DNA of 64,000 bases from Pelagicoccus albus (GTDB lineage: Bacteria; Verrucomicrobiota; Verrucomicrobiia; Opitutales; Opitutaceae), in the NCBI RefSeq assembly GCF_014230145.1, contig NZ_JACHVC010000008.1, positions 1 through 64,000 of the forward strand. The letters run 5' to 3'. Below the pieces are notes generated by a model, which saw nothing but the letters and a program-made list of their open reading frames with translations, did no database searches and was not told where the DNA came from. The stretch's first letter is position 1, and each line of letters starts with the position of its first letter. Position numbers and translations under genes: made by a program. Shown in pieces: positions 62,119-64,000 of the stretch.

Positions 62119-64000
62119 ATGAAAAGACCCCTTGTTGCCTCGCTTTTGTTCTTAGTTTCCGCCCTTCGCTTTGGCCTAGTCACAGCTCATGCGACCGAGG
62201 TGGATCCGATCAATTTTGGTTGGCGTTTTGCGGAGGGCGAATTCCCGGCTGCGGCTGATAGCGATTTCGATGATTCTGAGTGGGAGTCGGTCGATTTGCC
62301 GCATGACTGGGCGATTCATTCCGATTTCGATCCGGAAGGAGATCCGAATACTGCTAAGTTGCCTTGGAAGGGGGAGGGCTGGTATCGCAAGCAATTTGAG
62401 CTGCCCAAAGCGGCGAAAGGAAAACGGCTTCAATTCATTTTCGACGGAGTTATGGCGAACCCTGTCGTTTATTTGAATGGCGTAGAAGTCGGGTCGTGGG
62501 TGTATGGATACAACTCGTTTCATATCGATGCTACGGAGGCGGCACGATTTGGGGAGGTAAATACTTTGGCAGTCCACGTGGACACTCGCGGTCATCACTC
62601 GCGTTGGTATCCGGGAGCAGGGATCTACCGTAAGATCGGTATGCGGCTTGTTGAGCCAGTCCATGTCCCAGTTTGGGGAGTTCAAGTAACGACACCGAGA
62701 ATTGATGAAACTGGAGCGAGCTCACGAGTGGAAGTAGAACTTGCTAATTCAACTGGGAAATCCCGTAAGGTTTGGCTGGAAGTGGAGCTGCTAGATCCGG
62801 CCGGGGACGTGGTTGCGAGTGAGCGTAGAGAGATTCGCGTGAAGGAAGATTTGGAGGTTGCGTCTTTTAATTTCGAGTTAGCAGAAGCGTTGCGTTGGGA
62901 TGTGGAGCATCCGCATCGCTACACGGCTCGGGTGAAGCTTGGAGCGAAGGGGGCGGATACTCAAATTGTCGATACGAAGTTTGGTTTTCGAGTTTTCGAA
63001 TGGACCGCGGATGATGGCTTTTATCTCAACGGTCGCCGTCTGGAACTGAAGGGTGTAAATGAGCACCATACGCAGGGGATGTTGGGAGCTGCCTTCTTTC
63101 CTCGCACCTTGGAGCGCAAGTTTGAGCTTTTGCGGGACATGGGTGTGAACGCTTTGCGAACCTCTCATAACCCTGAAGCTCCCGAGGTGCTCGAGATGTG
63201 CGATAGGCTTGGAATTGTAGTCTTCAATGAACTGTACGACAAGTGGGGCCCTACCGGTGGGGTCGCGGTGGATACGGAGACGTTTGTGAATGAGCACGCC
63301 GAAAAGGAGGTTCGCAATTTCGTACGCAGGGACCGGAATCATCCGAGCGTCATGATCTGGTCGGTGGCCAACGAGGATGGTGCGATCTTGTCGAACCGGG
63401 ACGGAAAGTCGGCCCAGCACGTGGCTCGCATGGTGGACTACTTTCGAAAATACGACAGCACACGTCCTACCACGATGGGCTGCCACATGGCGGGTGGGGC
63501 TCGCCGGGAATGGGGCGTGTTTGATTCTTTGGATACGTCGGGCTGGAACTATTCCCAGCGCTATATGAACTTCCGGAAGAACTATCCCGAAAAGCCAATT
63601 ATCTACAGCGAGACCGCTTCGGCTTTCGGAACTCGCGGGCACTACGAATTGGACTTGCCCGAATCCAAAATCGATTTCGGAGACGATGGTTACTTGAGTG
63701 CCTACATTATGACGGCGGCTCCTTGGGGAGACATTCCTGAGCATGAGTTCGAACGCATGCGGAAGCACCGTTACCTGAATGGGGATTTCGTTTGGACTGG
63801 ATTTGATTATCTTGGAGAGCCTACTCCCTTGCGTGGGACGAATTCGCCTCCGGAGCTCATGCTCGAAGCTCGCAGCAGCTATTTTGGAATCATCGATTTA
63901 GCCGGTTTGCCGAAAGATACATTCTACTTGTATCGCAGTCAGTGGAACGAGACGGAACCGACCGTGCACCTCTCTCCGCATTGGAATTGGAAAGAGGGGG
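62119..64000 (+). CDS. GH2 beta-galactosidase-like enzyme (3' end outside window)
   Basis: Starts at ATG 62119 and is open to the last base, so at least 627 residues are seen. A signal peptide (LVASLLFLVSALRFGLVTAHA) is followed by the sugar-binding domain (FGWRFAEG, LPHDWAIHSDF, GWYRKQFELP, YLNGVEVGSWVYGYNSF), an Ig-like domain and the TIM barrel (KGVNEHHTQGMLG, LRTSHNPEAPEVLEMCDRLG). Acid/base WSVANE (E419) and nucleophile IYSETAS (E498) are both present, unlike the GH2 module at 1689-6236. GH2 of this type (with DUF4982 expected downstream) removes beta-galactose or related sugars. About 218 bp upstream separate it from the divergent esterase gene. Confidence 0.93.
   Translation, partial: MKRPLVASLLFLVSALRFGLVTAHATEVDPINFGWRFAEGEFPAAADSDFDDSEWESVDLPHDWAIHSDFDPEGDPNTAKLPWKGEGWYRKQFELPKAAKGKRLQFIFDGVMANPVVYLNGVEVGSWVYGYNSFHIDATEAARFGEVNTLAVHVDTRGHHSRWYPGAGIYRKIGMRLVEPVHVPVWGVQVTTPRIDETGASSRVEVELANSTGKSRKVWLEVELLDPAGDVVASERREIRVKEDLEVASFNFELAEALRWDVEHPHRYTARVKLGAKGADTQIVDTKFGFRVFEWTADDGFYLNGRRLELKGVNEHHTQGMLGAAFFPRTLERKFELLRDMGVNALRTSHNPEAPEVLEMCDRLGIVVFNELYDKWGPTGGVAVDTETFVNEHAEKEVRNFVRRDRNHPSVMIWSVANEDGAILSNRDGKSAQHVARMVDYFRKYDSTRPTTMGCHMAGGARREWGVFDSLDTSGWNYSQRYMNFRKNYPEKPIIYSETASAFGTRGHYELDLPESKIDFGDDGYLSAYIMTAAPWGDIPEHEFERMRKHRYLNGDFVWTGFDYLGEPTPLRGTNSPPELMLEARSSYFGIIDLAGLPKDTFYLYRSQWNETEPTVHLSPHWNWKEG

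Noticed and set aside
62176-63768. Long minus-strand frames (62176-62685 and 62878-63768) at the right end
   Set aside because: They lie antisense to an uninterrupted GH2 reading frame from 62119 with complete GH2 motifs, so they are shadows.

Overview
The window looks like a plant cell-wall polysaccharide utilisation island from a Verrucomicrobiota bacterium, most probably class Opitutae (a Pelagicoccus-like or Opitutales/Puniceicoccales relative). This is inferred from the large TonB-dependent receptors whose mature N-termini carry the ELSPFEV-type motif, from XylR-type (periplasmic-binding-like plus AraC) and LacI regulators, from long exported modular enzymes, and from a WA-x-DP helical-repeat protein typical of this phylum. 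No SusD homologue is seen, so uptake differs from the Bacteroidota model. No rRNA, complete tRNA, CRISPR array, insertion sequence or phage gene was found.

Layout. 1-9.0 kb (+): end of a GH3 glycosidase, a GH2/discoidin-like/SASA/esterase fusion, and a YetA/PL26-like rhamnogalacturonan exolyase. 9.3-14.7 kb (-): ECF sigma factor, FecR-like anti-sigma regulator and an STN-domain TonB receptor. 15.0-20.7 kb (-): XylR/AraC regulator, GH27 and GH78. 21.3-37.1 kb (+): TonB receptor, GH2 beta-galactosidase, esterase, GH28, a very large PL11-like protein and a small exported protein. 37.2-39.7 kb: a LacI regulator (-), then about 1.5 kb nearly devoid of genes holding a HisKA-like fragment, short direct repeats and a tRNA 3'-end-like fragment. 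39.7-44.5 kb: a smaller TonB receptor (+), a second copy of the small exported protein (-), a XylR-like sensor without its DNA-binding domain (+) and a LacI regulator (+). 44.6-52.1 kb (-): NarL-type response regulator, beta-propeller sensor kinase, and a TonB receptor paralogous to the 21.3 kb one. 52.5-60.8 kb (+): PL11 rhamnogalacturonan lyase with many carbohydrate-binding and Ig-like modules, a helical-repeat protein and a second GH28. 60.9-64 kb: an esterase lipoprotein (-) and the start of another GH2 (+).

How it fits together. The enzyme set matches rhamnogalacturonan I: PL11 and PL26-like lyases and GH28 enzymes cut the Rha-GalA backbone, GH78 removes rhamnose, GH2/GH27/GH3 remove galactose, arabinopyranose or glucose side groups, and several esterases probably remove acetyl or feruloyl groups. 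The TonB receptors probably import the oligosaccharides. Each module carries a different kind of regulator (ECF sigma/FecR, XylR/AraC, LacI, two-component), and two modules repeat the same receptor + PL11 + GH28 logic. All functional assignments come from reading motifs; no database search was possible.
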